A DNA stretch of 64,000 nucleotides from Bradyrhizobium sp. CCBAU 051011 (GCF_009930815.1 NZ_CP022222.1:6242501-6306500); one strand, 5' to 3'; shown: positions 37,313-46,650, numbered from the stretch's first letter. Notes: a model not told the origin generated them from the letters alone. Numbers and translations are program-made.

Positions 37313-37933
37313 ATGCGCTATTCGAAAGAGCACAAGCAGGAGACCCACGCACGGATCGTGAAAAAGGCCTCGGTGCGGCTTCGCGAGAAGGGCGCCCACG
37401 GCATCGGCGTCGCCGACCTGATGAAGGAGGCGGGGCTGACCCATGGCGGTTTCTACGCGCATTTCGATTCCCGCGAGGCGCTGGTGATCGAGGCCTTTGC
37501 CTACGCGATGGACCGCTCGGTCGAGCATTGGCGCAAGATCGCCGCTGAAACCCCGCCGGAGAAGCGGTTGTCGACGATCGTCGATTCCTACGTCTCGACG
37601 GTGCATCGCGACGATCCCGGTCGCGGTTGCGCGGTGCCCACGCTCGGCGCCGAGATTGCCCGGGAAAGCGCAAAAACACGAAGAGCCTTTTCCGCCAAGC
37701 TGGAACAATTGATCGATGTGATGGCCGACCAGATTCCGGACGTGCCGCGCAAGACCGCGCGCAAGCAGGCGATGGGAACGCTGGCGACTATGATGGGCAC
37801 GCTGGTAATGTCGCGCGTGGCGGGCAGCGGAGAGCTTTCCGAGGAGATTCTTCTCGCCGGCCGCGAGGCGGCGCTCGGACGCGCGGTTGCGGCAAAGCCA
37901 GCGGCGAAGAAGGCACGGGCGAAGGCGAATTGA
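37313..37933 (+). CDS. TetR/AcrR-family transcriptional regulator
   Basis: 206 aa. The N-terminal helix-turn-helix reads GIGVADLMKEAGLTHGGFYA followed by HFDSREALV (about residues 28-57), and the C-terminal ligand domain resembles TetR_C family members with the RGCAVPTLGAEIARES motif. The last 20 residues are Ala/Lys-rich. It probably represses the thioesterase and the enoyl-CoA hydratase/monooxygenase genes. A palindromic repeat follows directly. Confidence 0.92.
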   Translation: MRYSKEHKQETHARIVKKASVRLREKGAHGIGVADLMKEAGLTHGGFYAHFDSREALVIEAFAYAMDRSVEHWRKIAAETPPEKRLSTIVDSYVSTVHRDDPGRGCAVPTLGAEIARESAKTRRAFSAKLEQLIDVMADQIPDVPRKTARKQAMGTLATMMGTLVMSRVAGSGELSEEILLAGREAALGRAVAAKPAAKKARAKAN

Positions 37934-37944
37934 ATTGTAGATTG

Positions 37945-38032
37945 TAGGGTGGGTTAGCGCAGCGTAACCCGCCGAAAGTCTCGACATGCGGCACGTCCGC
38001 GGTGGGTTACGGCTTCGCCTAACCCACCCTAG
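37945..38032. repeat. Palindromic intergenic repeat, GGGTGGGTTAGCGC variant
   Basis: TAGGGTGGGTTAGCGCAGCG ... GGCTTCGCCTAACCCACCCTA, with inner TAACCCGCC / GGTGGGTTA arms. It is a related but distinct version of the GGGTGGGCAAAG repeats, located after the TetR gene. Confidence 0.85.
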
Positions 38033-38102
38033 GGCGCATTGCGTCACTAAGGTGCTCACCCTTTCCATCTGAGGCGGAGCACGAGTCGCAAGCGCAGTGC
38101 CG

Positions 38103-38507
38103 TCATGTTTCCATCCATTCCATTGACTGTGGTAGGGCCCCGGACTCGGCGAACTCTTGGACAGCAGTCAATCCCCGCTCGAAAGAGATGACGTATTCTC
38201 GCGCAAATTCCGTGTGGTGAACCAGCCCCACGTAGCAAGTCATGATTGGATGCGTGCTCGCCTGAGCGCCGCGGCTCGCATAGTACGGCGGATTACGGTG
38301 GCCATAGGTGAAGGAGAGGACGGTGTCATCGCCGCCCACGACGAACGAGAGATGGTTACCGTTGGCCGCTTCGAGGATAATGATGTTGAGCATCTTGCGT
38401 GCCCGCGCCTCCTCGCTGGCAAGGCGGATCACTCTTTCAAGTTCGGTTGGCGTTGAAATTCGGGCGGCCGGCTCGGCGTCGTGAACGCTGATCGAAAGAT
38501 CCGCCAT
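38103..38507 (-). CDS. Orphan Imm1-type immunity protein
   Basis: 134 aa. The pattern LSFVVGGDDTVLSFTYG, NPPYYASRG, a central hydrophobic strand (PIMTCYVGL) and the closing AVQEFAESGALPQSMEW match the Imm1 immunity-protein family, which neutralises nuclease-type polymorphic toxins. No toxin, secretion gene or other immunity gene is encoded next to it; the neighbours are a TetR and a LysR regulator. It may protect against a toxin encoded elsewhere or by a rival strain. Family call is from pattern recall, not a search. Confidence 0.75.
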   Translation of the reverse strand: MADLSISVHDAEPAARISTPTELERVIRLASEEARARKMLNIIILEAANGNHLSFVVGGDDTVLSFTYGHRNPPYYASRGAQASTHPIMTCYVGLVHHTEFAREYVISFERGLTAVQEFAESGALPQSMEWMET

Positions 38508-38543
38508 TTCGCTCCGCTAGCTAGATTAGGCCCATCTTACGGC

Positions 38544-39458
38544 TCACCTTCCGCCAAACAGCGCCCGCTCGCTTTCCACCGTCTCGCAGATGTAATCGGC
38601 CACCGCGCGAATGCGCGCCAGGTCCTTGCTGTCGGCATGCATCAGCATCCAGAACGTGCGCGAAATCCTGACCTCATCAGGCAATACCGGTCGCAATTCC
38701 GGATGCGCCGTCGCCATGAAGTGCGGCAGCACCGCAATCCCGAAGCCTGCGATGGTGGCGTTGAGTTGTGCGATCAGGTTGGCGCTGCGGAATTTGGCGG
38801 AAATCTTCGGCGAGACCTGGGGCAGGTAATCCAGTTCCGGGGTGAACAGCAGTTCCTCGATATAGCCGACGAAGCGGTGCCCGGGCAGGTCGCTGCGCGA
38901 GGCGATCTTCGGCGCGCGGTCGAGATAGGCAGGGGCGGCGTAGAGGCCGAGGCTGTAGTCGAGCAGCTTGCGCCCGACGATCCGCCCTTCCTTGGGCATG
39001 GTCAGGCTGATCGCGATATCCGCTTCCCGCTTCGACAGGCTGAACAGCCGTGCGGTGGCGACGAGCTGCAGATCGAGATCGGGATACCGCTCGGTGAACT
39101 TCAGAAGCCGCGCGGCCAGGAAGTGGCTGCCGAAACCGTCGGGGGCGCCGATCCGGACCGTGCCGGTGAGCTGGGCGCGGGAGCCGCCGACCGCCTCCTG
39201 GTTGGCGACGATGGTGGATTCCATCGCTTCCGCGCTGTCGGCGACGCGCTGGCCGGCTTCGGTCAGGAGATAGCCGGTCTTGCGGCGGTCGAACAGTTTG
39301 GCGGAGTGATGCCGTTCCAGCCGGTCGACACGGCGGATCACGGTGGCATGATCGACCGATAGCTGCTTGGCGGCAGCGGAAACCGATCCGCCGCGCACAA
39401 TGGCGAGGACGAAACGGAAGTCATCCCAGTCGATCGAACGGTCGCCTTGATCCAGCAT
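38544..39458 (-). CDS. LysR-family transcriptional regulator of the mmsA cluster
   Basis: 304 aa from the ATG at 39456-39458; the longer in-frame start would extend into the mmsA promoter. The N-terminal winged HTH reads WDDFRFVLAIVRGGSVSAAA and QLSVDHATVIRRVDRLE. The C-terminal periplasmic-binding-type domain follows (GTVRIGAPDGFGSHFLA). It is divergent from mmsA with 103 bases between starts, the standard layout for a LysR activator and its target. It is probably the regulator of valine-degradation genes. Confidence 0.92.
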   Translation of the reverse strand: MLDQGDRSIDWDDFRFVLAIVRGGSVSAAAKQLSVDHATVIRRVDRLERHHSAKLFDRRKTGYLLTEAGQRVADSAEAMESTIVANQEAVGGSRAQLTGTVRIGAPDGFGSHFLAARLLKFTERYPDLDLQLVATARLFSLSKREADIAISLTMPKEGRIVGRKLLDYSLGLYAAPAYLDRAPKIASRSDLPGHRFVGYIEELLFTPELDYLPQVSPKISAKFRSANLIAQLNATIAGFGIAVLPHFMATAHPELRPVLPDEVRISRTFWMLMHADSKDLARIRAVADYICETVESERALFGGR

Positions 39459-39561
39459 TTCCGCACATCTATGGTGCAATTTATCGGACTTGTATCCTAA
39501 GAAATGCAGGTCAAAAAGGGGCTCGAAAGCGATCCCACGCGGGACCTTAGGGAGATTATCC

Positions 39562-41058
39562 ATGCGCTCAATCGGACACTTTATCGGCGGCAAAGAGGTC
39601 AAGGGAACGTCCGGACGGACGGCCGACGTGTTCGAGCCGATGACCGGCGAGGTTCAGGCCAAGGTGGCGCTGGCCTCCAAGGCCGAAGTCCGCGCGGCCG
39701 TCGAGAACGCCGCGCTGGCCCAGCCCGAATGGGCCAACACCAATCCGCAGCGCCGCGCGCGCATCATGATGAAGTTCCTCGAACTGGTGCAGCGCGACTA
39801 CGACAAGCTTGCCGAACTTCTGGCGCGCGAGCACGGCAAGACCGTGCCCGACGCCAAGGGCGACATCCAGCGCGGCCTCGAGGTCGTGGAATTCGCCTGC
39901 GGCATCCCGCATCTGATGAAGGGCGAGTACACCGAAGGCGCCGGCCCCGGCATCGACATCTATTCGATGCGGCAGCCCTTGGGTGTGGTCGCCGGCATCA
40001 CGCCGTTCAATTTCCCGGCGATGATCCCGATGTGGAAGTTCGCGCCCGCGATCGCCTGCGGCAACGCCTTCATCCTGAAGCCTTCCGAGCGCGATCCCGG
40101 CGTGCCGATGCGGCTTGCCGAACTGATGATGGAGGCGGGGCTGCCGCCCGGCATCCTCAACGTCGTCAACGGCGACAAGGAAGCGGTCGATGCGATCCTC
40201 GACGATCCCGACATCCGTGCGGTCGGCTTTGTCGGCTCTTCCCCGATCGCGCAATATATCTATGAGCGCGCCGCCGCCACCGGCAAACGCGCGCAGTGTT
40301 TTGGCGGCGCAAAGAACCACGCCATCGTGATGCCCGACGCCGATATGGACCAGACCGTCGATGCGCTGATCGGCGCCGGCTACGGCTCCGCCGGCGAGCG
40401 TTGCATGGCGATTTCGGTCGCGGTGCCCGTCGGCAAGACCGCCGCCGACCGCCTGATGGAAAAGCTGATCCCGCGCGTGGAGTCGCTCAAGATCGGGACC
40501 TCCGTCGATCCGTCCGCCGACTTTGGTCCGCTGGTCACGCGCGAAGCCGTCGAGAAGGTGAAGAGCTATATCGATATCGGCATCAAGGAAGGCGCCACGC
40601 TCGCCGTCGACGGGCGCGGCTTCAAGATGCAGGGCTATGAGAAGGGCTTTTATCTCGGCGGTTCGCTGTTCGACAACGTCACCAAGGACATGCGGATCTA
40701 CAAGGAAGAGATTTTTGGCCCCGTGCTCTCGGTCGTGCGCGCCCACGACTATTCGGAGGCGCTGGCGCTGCCGTCCGATCATGACTATGGCAACGGTGTC
40801 GCGATCTTTACCCGCGACGGCGACGCCGCGCGCGACTTCGCCGCCAAGGTCAATGTCGGCATGGTCGGCATCAACGTGCCGATCCCGGTGCCGATCGCCT
40901 ACTACACCTTCGGTGGCTGGAAGAAGTCGGGCTTTGGCGATCTCAACCAGCACGGTCCGGACTCGGTCCGCTTCTACACCAAGACCAAGACGGTGACCTC
41001 GCGCTGGCCGTCCGGCGTCAAGGAGGGCGCGGAGTTCTCGATCCCGTTGATGAAGTGA
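39562..41058 (+). CDS. mmsA: CoA-acylating methylmalonate-semialdehyde dehydrogenase
   Basis: 498 aa. ATG 39562 is chosen because TAGGGAG lies just upstream and the protein then begins with the expected strand SIGHFIGG. Aldehyde dehydrogenase fold: GVVAGITPFNFPAMIPMWKF, the NAD site KPSERDPG, and catalytic Cys281 in AGERCMAIS. The FGGAKNHAIVMPDAD segment is diagnostic for MmsA. It converts methylmalonate semialdehyde to propionyl-CoA, the last step of valine (and a step of thymine) degradation. It leads the cluster that includes the 41172, 42314 and 43421 genes. Confidence 0.95.
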   Translation: MRSIGHFIGGKEVKGTSGRTADVFEPMTGEVQAKVALASKAEVRAAVENAALAQPEWANTNPQRRARIMMKFLELVQRDYDKLAELLAREHGKTVPDAKGDIQRGLEVVEFACGIPHLMKGEYTEGAGPGIDIYSMRQPLGVVAGITPFNFPAMIPMWKFAPAIACGNAFILKPSERDPGVPMRLAELMMEAGLPPGILNVVNGDKEAVDAILDDPDIRAVGFVGSSPIAQYIYERAAATGKRAQCFGGAKNHAIVMPDADMDQTVDALIGAGYGSAGERCMAISVAVPVGKTAADRLMEKLIPRVESLKIGTSVDPSADFGPLVTREAVEKVKSYIDIGIKEGATLAVDGRGFKMQGYEKGFYLGGSLFDNVTKDMRIYKEEIFGPVLSVVRAHDYSEALALPSDHDYGNGVAIFTRDGDAARDFAAKVNVGMVGINVPIPVPIAYYTFGGWKKSGFGDLNQHGPDSVRFYTKTKTVTSRWPSGVKEGAEFSIPLMK

Positions 41059-41073
41059 TGGCGTAGCCCAGCC

Positions 41074-41155
41074 CGTCATTGCGAGCGCAGCGAAGCAATC
41101 CATATTGCGAAAAGGACGAATGGATTGCTTCGTCGCTTCGCTCCTCGCAATGACG
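41074..41155. repeat. Palindromic intergenic repeat, CGTCATTGCGAGCGCAGCG family
   Basis: CGTCATTGCGAGCGCAGCGA ... TCGCTTCGCTCCTCGCAATGACG with internal AGCAATCCAT / ATGGATTGCT arms; a very long near-perfect inverted repeat between mmsA and the acyl-CoA dehydrogenase. The element type is common in rhizobial genomes. Confidence 0.85.
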
Positions 41156-41171
41156 AAAGAATGAGCCCAGA

Positions 41172-42317
41172 ATGCAGTTCGCTCTCAACGAGGACCAGAT
41201 CGCAATTCGCGACATGGCACGGGCGTTTGCGGCCGAGAAGATCGCGCCGCACGCGCTGCGCTGGGACGAGGAGAAGCATTTTCCGGTCGACGTGATGCGC
41301 GAAGCGGCCACGCTTGGCATGGGCGGCATCTACATCAAGGAGGACGTTGGCGGCTCCGCGATGACCCGCTTCGACGCGGCGCTGATCTTCGAGGCGCTCG
41401 CGACGGGCTGCCCGACCGTGTCGGCCTTCATTTCGATCCACAACATGGCGTCCTGGATGATCGATGCCTATGGCAACGACACCCAACGGCAAAAGTGGTT
41501 GCCGAAACTCTGCACGATGGAGCTGATCGCAAGCTACTGTCTTACCGAGCCGGGCGCCGGCTCGGATGCCGCAGCGTTGCGAACCCGCGCGGTGCGTGAG
41601 GGCGATCATTATGTCCTGAACGGCCAGAAGCAGTTCATTTCAGGGGCGGGCGGCACCGATCTGCTGGTGGTGATGGCGCGGACCGGAGGCGATGGTCCCG
41701 GCGGGGTCTCGACGCTCGTCATCGACGGCAAGACGCCCGGGGTCTCGCTCGGCGCCAACGAGCGCAAGATGGGCTGGAACGCGCAGCCGACCCGCGCGGT
41801 GATTTTCGAGAACGCGCGCGTGCCGGTCGAGAACCGGCTGGGCGAGGAGGGGATCGGCTTCAAGATCGCGATGGCCGGGCTCGACGGCGGCCGCCTCAAC
41901 ATCGCGGCGTGCTCGCTCGGTGGCGCGCAAAGCGCGCTCGACAAGTCGCTGGCCTACATGAAGGACCGAAAAGCCTTCGGCAAGCGCCTCGACGAATTCC
42001 AGGCGCTGCAATTCCGCCTCGCCGACATGGCGACCGAGCTGGAGGCGGCGCGGACTTTTCTGTGGCGCGCGGCGGCGGCGCTCGACCGCAAGGACCCCGA
42101 CGCCACCATGCTGTGCGCGATGGCAAAACGCTTCGGCACCGATGTCGGTTTCGAGGTCGCCAACCAGGCGCTGCAGCTCCATGGCGGCTACGGCTACCTC
42201 AGCGAATACGGCATCGAGAAAATCGTCCGCGATTTGCGGGTGCACCAGATCCTGGAAGGGACCAACGAAATCATGCGGCTGATCGTGTCGCGCAAGATGA
42301 TCGAGGGCGCGCGATGA
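41172..42317 (+). CDS. Acyl-CoA dehydrogenase, probable isobutyryl-CoA dehydrogenase
   Basis: 381 aa FAD enzyme. Motifs ASYCLTEPGAGSDAAALRTR, LNGQKQFISGAG, ERKMGWNAQPTRAVIFE and the C-terminal QLHGGYGYLSEYGIEKIVRD are complete. The catalytic Glu362 lies in EGTNEIMR. The context between mmsA, 3-hydroxyisobutyryl-CoA hydrolase and mmsB indicates oxidation of isobutyryl-CoA to methacrylyl-CoA in valine degradation. Its stop overlaps the next start (ATGA). A single gene product should be a homotetramer in the cytoplasm. Confidence 0.92.
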   Translation: MQFALNEDQIAIRDMARAFAAEKIAPHALRWDEEKHFPVDVMREAATLGMGGIYIKEDVGGSAMTRFDAALIFEALATGCPTVSAFISIHNMASWMIDAYGNDTQRQKWLPKLCTMELIASYCLTEPGAGSDAAALRTRAVREGDHYVLNGQKQFISGAGGTDLLVVMARTGGDGPGGVSTLVIDGKTPGVSLGANERKMGWNAQPTRAVIFENARVPVENRLGEEGIGFKIAMAGLDGGRLNIAACSLGGAQSALDKSLAYMKDRKAFGKRLDEFQALQFRLADMATELEAARTFLWRAAAALDRKDPDATMLCAMAKRFGTDVGFEVANQALQLHGGYGYLSEYGIEKIVRDLRVHQILEGTNEIMRLIVSRKMIEGAR

Positions 42318-43387
42318 CGGATGCGGCCGTTGCAGAGGGCGACCTGATCGCGCGCAAGGAAGGTTTTGCCGGCATCATCCGCCTGAACCGGCCGAAGGCC
42401 ATCAATGCCGTGACGCTGGAGATGTTCCACGATGTCGACAAGGCGCTCGACGTCTTCGAGGCCGATCCCGCCATTGCCGTGATCGTGCTGGAAGGGGCGG
42501 GCGAGCGTGGGCTATGCGCCGGCGGCGACATCCGCGCGCTCTGGGAAAGCTCGAAGGTCAAGGGCGACCTCGGCAAGATCCTGTGGCGCGACGAATATAT
42601 CCTCAACGCCCGCATCAAGAAATTCCCAAAGCCCTATGTCGCCTTCATGGACGGCATCGTGATGGGCGGCGGCGTCGGTCTGTCGGCGCATTCCAGCCAC
42701 CGCGTCGTGACCGAGAAGACTAAATTGGCAATGCCTGAAGTCGGCCTCGGCTTCTTTCCGGACGTCGGCGGCACCTGGCTATTGTCGCAGTCGCCCGGCG
42801 AGATCGGCACCTATTTTGGCCTGACCGGGCAGACCATGAACGGCCCGGATGCCATTCACGCAAAATTCGCCGACACGGTGGTGCCGTCGTCAAAACTGCC
42901 GGCCTTGCGCGAGGCATTGACGAAGGTGCAGCCCGGCACGACGTCGGCTGATGTCCGAAAACTGATCGACGGTTTCTCGACCGGCGAGACGGCTGGCCCG
43001 GTGGCCGCGCAGCAGGCGAAGATCGATGCGCTGTTCTCCCATGATCGCATGGAAGACATTGTCGCGGCGCTGCAGCGCGACGGATCGGATTTCGCGCAAG
43101 CGACGTCGCAGACGCTGAGCGAAAAGTCACCGCGCGGCATGGTGGTGACGCTCAAGCTGCTGCGGCTGGCGCGCAAGTCGAACTCGCTGGAAGAATGCCT
43201 GGTGCGGGAGTATCGCGCCGCGCTGGAAGTGTTCGCCAGCGACGATTTTCGCGAAGGCGTGCGCGCCGCCGTGATCGACAAGGACCGCAATCCGAAATGG
43301 TCGCCGCCGCGCATTGAAGACGTGACGCCGGCAATGATCGCGCCTTACTTCGCCGAGATCGGCGCCGACGAACTGAAATTTCGATAA
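42314..43387 (+). CDS. 3-hydroxyisobutyryl-CoA hydrolase
   Basis: 357 aa, longer than ordinary enoyl-CoA hydratases and of HIBCH length. The motifs RGLCAGGDIRALWESS, FMDGIVMGGGVGLSAHSSHR and MPEVGLGFFPDVGGTWLLS are those of the hydrolase group. It frees 3-hydroxyisobutyrate from CoA so that MmsB can oxidise it. The ATG at 42314 overlaps the dehydrogenase stop. It lies 33 bases before mmsB, consistent with one transcript. Confidence 0.93.
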   Translation: MTDAAVAEGDLIARKEGFAGIIRLNRPKAINAVTLEMFHDVDKALDVFEADPAIAVIVLEGAGERGLCAGGDIRALWESSKVKGDLGKILWRDEYILNARIKKFPKPYVAFMDGIVMGGGVGLSAHSSHRVVTEKTKLAMPEVGLGFFPDVGGTWLLSQSPGEIGTYFGLTGQTMNGPDAIHAKFADTVVPSSKLPALREALTKVQPGTTSADVRKLIDGFSTGETAGPVAAQQAKIDALFSHDRMEDIVAALQRDGSDFAQATSQTLSEKSPRGMVVTLKLLRLARKSNSLEECLVREYRAALEVFASDDFREGVRAAVIDKDRNPKWSPPRIEDVTPAMIAPYFAEIGADELKFR

Positions 43388-43420
43388 GTCAAAACAGAAA
43401 CGCCCCAGCGGAGGAACATC

Positions 43421-44308
43421 ATGGCAAATATCGCATTCATTGGCCTCGGCAACATGGGCGGGCCGATGGCGGCCAATCTGGTCAAGGCCGGCCACAAGGT
43501 CACCGCCTTCGATCTGGTCGCGGCCTCGCGCGATCAGGCCAAGGCGGACGGCGCATCCATTGCCGAGAGTTCGGTCGCTTCCGTCAAGGGCGCTGATGTC
43601 GTCGTCACCATGCTGCCCGCGGGCAAGCATGTGCTGTCGGTCTGGAACGAAGTGGTCCCGGCAATGGCCAAGGGCACGCTGATCATCGACTGCTCGACCA
43701 TTGATGTCGAAAGCGCCAAGCAGGCGCACGCGCTGGCCGCCAAGTCCGGCATGCTGTCGGTCGATGCGCCGGTATCGGGCGGCACCGGCGGCGCCAAGGG
43801 CGCCACGCTCACTTTCATGTGTGGCGGCGAGGACAAGGCGTTTGCGGCGGCAAAGCCCGCGCTGGAAAACATGGGCAAGAAGATCGTGCATTGCGGCGGT
43901 GCGGGTGCCGGGCAGGCGGCCAAGATCTGCAACAACATGATCCTCGGCATCTCAATGATAGGCGTCGGCGAAGCCTTTGCGCTTGCCGAAAAGCTCGGCC
44001 TGTCGCATCAGGCGCTGTTCGACGTCGCCTCGACCTCCTCAGGCCAGTGCTGGGCGCTGACGTCCTATTGCCCGGTGCCCGGTCCGGTGCCGGCTTCGCC
44101 CGCCAACAACGGCTACAAGCCGGGCTTCGCCTCCAACCTGATGGTGAAGGACCTGACGCTGGCGCAGGACGCGGCGAACGCCGCCGGCGCCGTGACGCCG
44201 CTCGGCAAGCACGCGCAGGAGATCTACAAGGCGTTTGATGCCGCCGGCCATGGCGGGGTGGATTTTTCCGGTATTATCCAGCACGTTAGGAGCCTGGCTG
44301 GGAAATAA
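43421..44308 (+). CDS. mmsB: 3-hydroxyisobutyrate dehydrogenase
   Basis: 295 aa. Rossmann motif FIGLGNMGGPMAANLVKAGH is at the N-terminus, the substrate loop DAPVSGGTGGAKGATLTFM is in the middle, and the catalytic lysine is in GAGQAAKICNNMILG. It oxidises 3-hydroxyisobutyrate to methylmalonate semialdehyde, the substrate of MmsA. CAGCGGAGGAAC precedes the ATG. Ten bases separate it from the acyl-CoA synthetase. Confidence 0.95.
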   Translation: MANIAFIGLGNMGGPMAANLVKAGHKVTAFDLVAASRDQAKADGASIAESSVASVKGADVVVTMLPAGKHVLSVWNEVVPAMAKGTLIIDCSTIDVESAKQAHALAAKSGMLSVDAPVSGGTGGAKGATLTFMCGGEDKAFAAAKPALENMGKKIVHCGGAGAGQAAKICNNMILGISMIGVGEAFALAEKLGLSHQALFDVASTSSGQCWALTSYCPVPGPVPASPANNGYKPGFASNLMVKDLTLAQDAANAAGAVTPLGKHAQEIYKAFDAAGHGGVDFSGIIQHVRSLAGK

Positions 44309-44318
44309 CGGAGACCTG

Positions 44319-46049
44319 ATGACGAGTTTTCAGGAAGCGCGCGCCTTTCTGCTCAAGCACCGCACCGACTACGATGCGGCCGTGAAAGGGTTTCGCTGGC
44401 CCGACCCGGTTCCCTTCAACTGGGCGCTGGATTGGTTCGACGCGGAACTCGCCGGCAATGCCGACAGCCGGGATCGCACCGCGCTCTGGATCGTCGATCC
44501 CGGCGACAAGGAAATAAAGCTTTCCTTCGCCACGCTGTCGCGCCGGTCCAACCAGGTCGCCAACTTCCTGCGCGCGCAGGGCTTGAGGCGCGGTGATCAT
44601 TTGCTGTTGCTGCTCGGCAATGTCGTGCCGCTGTGGGAGACCATGCTGGCGGCGATGAAGCTTGGCGTTGTCGTAATCCCTGCGACGACGCTGCTGACAT
44701 CAGATGAATTGCACGATCGGCTCGATCGCGGCAAGGCGAGGGCCGTGGTCGCCACGCAGGATCAGGTTGCCAAGTTTGCAAATCTCGGCGGCGACAGTCT
44801 GGTGCGGATCGTGGTCGGCGCGACGTCGAAGCACGACGGCTGGCTGCCGTTCGAAGGGGCGGAGAGTGCGCCGAAAGCGTTTGCGCCTGATGGGCCGACC
44901 CATGCCGACGATCCGATGCTGCTTTATTTCACCTCGGGCACCACGGCAAAACCAAAGCTGGTGCGGCACAGCCAGCGCAGCTATCCGGTCGGCGCGCTGT
45001 CGACGATGTTCTGGCTCGGCCTGCAGCCGGGCGACGTCCATCTGAACATTTCCTCTCCGGGCTGGGCCAAGCATGCCTGGAGCTGCTTCTTCGCGCCATG
45101 GAATGCGGGGGCCACCGTGTTCGTGGTCAACCAGCCGCGCTTCGACGCCAAGGCGTTGCTCGCAACCGTCGGCCGCTGCGGTGTCACCACCCTGTGCGCG
45201 CCGCCAACGGTGTGGCGGCTGTTCATTCAGGAGAAGCTCGCGGACTTCAAGGTCAGCCTGCGCGAGGTCTGCGGCGCCGGCGAGCCGCTCAATCCGGAAG
45301 TGATCGACCAGGTGAAGGCGGCGTGGGGCCTGACCATCCGCGACGGCTATGGCCAGACCGAGACCACGGCACTGGCCGGCAATTCGCCCGGGCAAAAGGT
45401 CAAGGTCGGTTCGATGGGCCGCCCGCTGCCGGGCTACCGCGTGCGGATCACCGACAATGACGGCCACGTTACCAAGGAGGGCGAGGTGACGCTGGTGCTC
45501 GGCGCCGACCGCCCGGCGGGCCTGATGCAGGGCTATCAGGGAGAAGACGGCAAACTGAGCGGTGCCGACGGCGATCTCTACCGTTCAGGCGACGTGGTGT
45601 TTGCCGATGACGAGGGCTATCTCACCTTTGTCGGCCGCTCCGACGACGTCTTCAAATCATCGGACTACCGCATCAGCCCGTTCGAGCTGGAGAGCGTGCT
45701 GCTGGAACATGATCAGGTCGCGGAAGCCGCCGTCGTGCCCAGCCCCGATCCGATCCGGCTCGCGATTCCGAAGGCCTATGTGCTGCTGGTCTCGGGCGCG
45801 GAACGCACGCCGGAGACGGCGCTGTCGATCTTCAAACACCTGCACACGCGGCTGGCGCCGTTCAAGCGAATCCGCAAGATCGAGCTGGTGACGGAACTGC
45901 CGAAGACGATTTCCGGCAAAATCCGCCGCGTGCAGTTGCGCCGGCTCGAACATGATAATAACCGCGAGGACGCGTTGCGCGGCGCCGAGTTCCGCGAGGA
46001 TGAATTCCCGGAGCTGCAGAAGGTGCGGACCGCCGGGTTGGAGAGCTGA
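44319..46049 (+). CDS. AMP-forming acyl-CoA synthetase
   Basis: 576 aa ANL-superfamily enzyme. The ATP loop YFTSGTTAKPKLVRHSQR, GYGQTET, SGDVVFADDEGYLTFVGRSD and the C-terminal lysine motif LPKTISGKIRRVQLR are all present. ATG at 44319 with ACGGAGA upstream is preferred to a start inside mmsB. It activates a carboxylic acid with ATP and CoA. Being placed after mmsB and before a MaoC hydratase and an SDR, it could feed a short- or branched-chain acid into beta-oxidation. Confidence 0.93.
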   Translation: MTSFQEARAFLLKHRTDYDAAVKGFRWPDPVPFNWALDWFDAELAGNADSRDRTALWIVDPGDKEIKLSFATLSRRSNQVANFLRAQGLRRGDHLLLLLGNVVPLWETMLAAMKLGVVVIPATTLLTSDELHDRLDRGKARAVVATQDQVAKFANLGGDSLVRIVVGATSKHDGWLPFEGAESAPKAFAPDGPTHADDPMLLYFTSGTTAKPKLVRHSQRSYPVGALSTMFWLGLQPGDVHLNISSPGWAKHAWSCFFAPWNAGATVFVVNQPRFDAKALLATVGRCGVTTLCAPPTVWRLFIQEKLADFKVSLREVCGAGEPLNPEVIDQVKAAWGLTIRDGYGQTETTALAGNSPGQKVKVGSMGRPLPGYRVRITDNDGHVTKEGEVTLVLGADRPAGLMQGYQGEDGKLSGADGDLYRSGDVVFADDEGYLTFVGRSDDVFKSSDYRISPFELESVLLEHDQVAEAAVVPSPDPIRLAIPKAYVLLVSGAERTPETALSIFKHLHTRLAPFKRIRKIELVTELPKTISGKIRRVQLRRLEHDNNREDALRGAEFREDEFPELQKVRTAGLES

Positions 46050-46052
46050 TCA

Positions 46053-46532
46053 ATGAATGAAGTCTGGAAGAAGCCGCCGGTCTCGTTTGAGGCCTATCAG
46101 GCCATGGTCGGCAAGGAGATCGGGGTGTCGTCCTGGCACCTGATCGACCAGAACCGGATCAATGTCTATGCCGACGTGATTGAGGACCATCAGTTCATCC
46201 ATGTCGATCCTGAACGGGCGAAGAAGGAAACCGCGTTCGGCAACACCATCGCGCATGGCTTTCTGACGATGTCGTTGATGAGCATCATGTCCTACGAGGT
46301 GATGCCGGTCATCGAAGGCACGGCGATGGGCGTCAACTACGGCTTCGACAAGCTGCGTTTCCTGTCGCCCGTCCGCGCCGGTTCGCGGGTCCGCGGTCGC
46401 TTTACGCTCATGGAAGCCAAGCTGCGCAAGCCCAAGGAACTGCAGTCGCGCACCAACGTCACCGTCGAGATCGAGGGCGAGGACAAGCCCGCGCTGGTCG
46501 CCGACTGGATCGGGCTGATTTACTTCAACTGA
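46053..46532 (+). CDS. MaoC-family acyl dehydratase
   Basis: 159 aa hot-dog hydratase. The motif INVYADVIEDHQFIHVDPER gives the usual hydratase-2 Asp/His pair (HQFIHVD), and NTIAHGFLTMSL the following glycine turn. It hydrates enoyl-CoA to (R)-3-hydroxyacyl-CoA. It starts three bases after the synthetase stop. The SDR at 46651 would be a fitting partner to oxidise the product. Confidence 0.92.
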   Translation: MNEVWKKPPVSFEAYQAMVGKEIGVSSWHLIDQNRINVYADVIEDHQFIHVDPERAKKETAFGNTIAHGFLTMSLMSIMSYEVMPVIEGTAMGVNYGFDKLRFLSPVRAGSRVRGRFTLMEAKLRKPKELQSRTNVTVEIEGEDKPALVADWIGLIYFN

Positions 46533-46540
46533 GTTCCTGC

Positions 46541-46629
46541 CGTCATTGCCGGGCTTGACCCGGCAATCCATCACTGATCAAAAAGCTCTTCAATTTTGAT
46601 GGATGCCCGGGTCAAGCCCGGGCATGACG
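46541..46629. repeat. Palindromic intergenic repeat, CGTCATTGCCGGGCTTGACC family
   Basis: CGTCATTGCCGGGCTTGACC CGGCAATCC ... GGATGCCCGG GTCAAGCCCGGGCATGACG, an almost perfect inverted repeat between the MaoC gene and the SDR. A related copy is at 54591-54679. Confidence 0.85.
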
Positions 46630-46650
46630 AGAATCCGGGAATCGCAACTC

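Noticed and set aside
38103..38507. Complete toxin-immunity pair
   Set aside because: Only the immunity-type gene is present; flanking genes are a TetR and a LysR regulator.
39568..41103. Open minus-strand frame of about 510 codons
   Set aside because: Antisense of mmsA; composition rich in Asp, Arg and His as in mirror frames.
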